A stretch of 64,000 bases of DNA from Ciceribacter sp. T2.26MG-112.2 (GTDB lineage: Bacteria > Pseudomonadota > Alphaproteobacteria > Rhizobiales > Rhizobiaceae): positions 1 to 64,000 of the forward strand of contig NZ_UEYQ01000017.1 of the NCBI RefSeq assembly GCF_900492205.1, given 5' to 3'. Below, one piece after another: positions 62,975-64,000 of the stretch (positions are counted from its first letter, which is position 1; every line of letters starts with the position of its first letter). Below the pieces are notes generated by a model. It saw only the letters and a program-made list of their open reading frames with translations, had not been told where the DNA came from and made no database searches. The translations under genes were made by a program, and so were the position numbers.

Positions 62975-64000
62975 TCATGTCGGATCAAAGCCCCCCGTGA
63001 ACTCGGGATCGGTGAAGTAGCGTAGTTTGCGAACGCGCGCCGGCCGCTCTCCCTGTCGAAGCAGGATCAACTGGTCCCGGTCCAGGCGCATGATCTCATC
63101 GGGGTTGATGAGGTCGCGTCCCGAGATATGCTCGGACGACGAGTTCTTTCCCTCGCTCCAGGAGCGGGTCAGGTATCGCGCATCCATCTTGCCGACAGAT
63201 CAGCTGATCAGCTCGGCAGTTTCCAGATCATTGACGCCAAAGACCTGCAGGACCCCGGCATTCGACAGGAAAGTGCCGGCGCGCCGACCATAGGTGGCGC
63301 GCAACTGATGGATATCCTGGAGGATGGGCCAAAGCTGCACGCCGTAGCCGGCCATGAGACCCATTGCACTTTCGACCTGTGCCAGATGTCCAAGTACTGC
63401 GAACTCATCGAGCAGATAGAGTACCGGGCGGCCGGTGGCGGCCGGTTCGCGGGCTATGTCGGCCAGGCTCTGGGTGATGAGCAGGCGCAGCCATCTGGAA
63501 TAGGTGGAAAGCCGATCAGGTGGCAGGACGAGGAATACAGTGGCGTTGTGACGCTTGAGATCGGCGAAGGAGAAATAGCTCTCATCGAGCACCCTCATCA
63601 TGCGCGGACTGTCGAGGAAATGGGTATGGCGTTGAGCGGATGAGAGAACGCCGGCCGCTTCTCGTTCGGACTTGCCAAGATGACGGTTGGCAGCGCGCGC
63701 GATCAAGCCGTTTGCCGCGTCGCTATCCTGCATGTCGGCGAGCAAGCTGGCGAACCGCTCGGGCGCTAGCGTCAGGTAATCGCGCAGTGTCGCAAGGCTT
63801 CGCCGACCAGGAGGCTCCCCCACCACAATTTTCAGGATCAAGCCTGAGATCAGCGCCTTTGCTTCTTCGTTACAATGGGCATCACCGGCCATGCCAGGCT
63901 CATCAAAGACGATAGCATCGGCAAGGGAGCTCGCATCATCGGCGATATCGAGGCTATCGGGATCAAGCTGGTCGAGGGGATTGTAGGCGGCGGAATGTTT
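62975..64000 (-). pseudogene. traG: TraG/VirD4-type coupling protein, C-terminal part, in-frame stop
   Basis: 5' end lies beyond the window. The frame from the right edge reads YNPLDQLDPDSLDIADDASS, FDEPGMAGDAHCNEEAKALI, VLYLLDEFAVLGHL (Walker B), and FGVNDLETAELIS, then a TGA at 63200-63202, and resumes in the same frame as SVGKMDARYLTRSWSEGKN, SGRDLINPDEIMRL and LRYFTDPEF. Related proteins read Arg here, so CGA to TGA is likely. TraG is the inner-membrane ATPase that passes the relaxosome to a type IV secretion channel; this copy loses its last 75 residues. Confidence 0.88.

Larger units (their letters stand above)
38850..64000. mobile_element. tRNA-Phe-inserted genomic island (right end outside window)
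   Basis: The housekeeping block stops at tRNA-Phe; next come a tyrosine integrase, an excisionase-like HTH protein, an IS66 fragment, several defence systems and a TraG/VirD4 coupling protein. Integrase beside a tRNA 3' end is the classic arrangement for integrative elements, and TraG suggests a conjugative (ICE) origin. I did not find a second copy of the tRNA end inside the window, so the other boundary lies to the right. Several genes look decayed. Confidence 0.8.

Overview
The window comes from a high-GC alphaproteobacterial chromosome, most likely Rhizobiaceae (Rhizobium/Agrobacterium/Ciceribacter-like). The best evidence is the order murA - DUF2948 - hisD - UPF0262 - low-molecular-weight phosphatase - infA - maf - yacG - tRNA-Phe at 33.2-38.8 kb, a familiar rhizobial chromosomal block. 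High GC3 makes many long antisense open frames; these are left out.

Region 1 (1-15.8 kb) is ordinary chromosome: a small Cys-rich protein, a secreted glycerophosphodiesterase, a metallo-beta-lactamase-fold lipoprotein, a GH32 fructosidase, a Ser/Thr kinase fused to a universal-stress domain beside a metallophosphoesterase, a short pyruvate kinase, a YiiX-like lipoprotein, a transporter-linked hybrid histidine kinase, mscL and an aminotransferase.

Region 2 (15.9-30 kb) is a surface-polysaccharide locus. galE is followed by a tightly overlapping set (rfbF, rfbG, a 3,5-epimerase and a C-methyltransferase) that should make a CDP-linked, probably C-methylated, deoxysugar. Around it are two related GT2 enzymes, a GT4-like enzyme, a CmcI-type methyltransferase/hydroxylase, two FkbM methyltransferases, a sugar epimerase and a radical SAM/SPASM protein. 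Region 3 (30.1-38.8 kb) is housekeeping and ends at tRNA-Phe.

Region 4 (38.85-64.0 kb, running off the right edge) is a genomic island at the 3' end of tRNA-Phe: tyrosine integrase, excisionase-like HTH and a truncated IS66, then dense defence cargo. On the minus strand is an operon of a RecB-like nuclease/SF1 helicase, an McrB GTPase with an EVE-like insertion, and McrC. Diverging from it is a WYL regulator, followed by a plus-strand run: a two-repeat microprotein, a TIR protein, an HNH-like zinc protein, a DEDDh exonuclease (frameshifted near its N-terminus) and a DUF429 nuclease-like protein. Next is a type III restriction-modification operon (mod, res, DUF6883) in which res carries a DUF4926-like tail, then a nucleotidyltransferase-HEPN protein and a TraG/VirD4 coupling protein broken by an in-frame stop.

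The strongest new signal is a near-identical 18-bp site (15/18) in front of both arms: GGGTGTCAATATCTGACA between the helicase-McrBC operon and the WYL gene, and GGGTGACATGATCTGACA before the microprotein-TIR operon. This suggests that one WYL regulator controls a nucleic-acid-degrading arm and an NAD-depleting (TIR) arm as one two-layer defence module.
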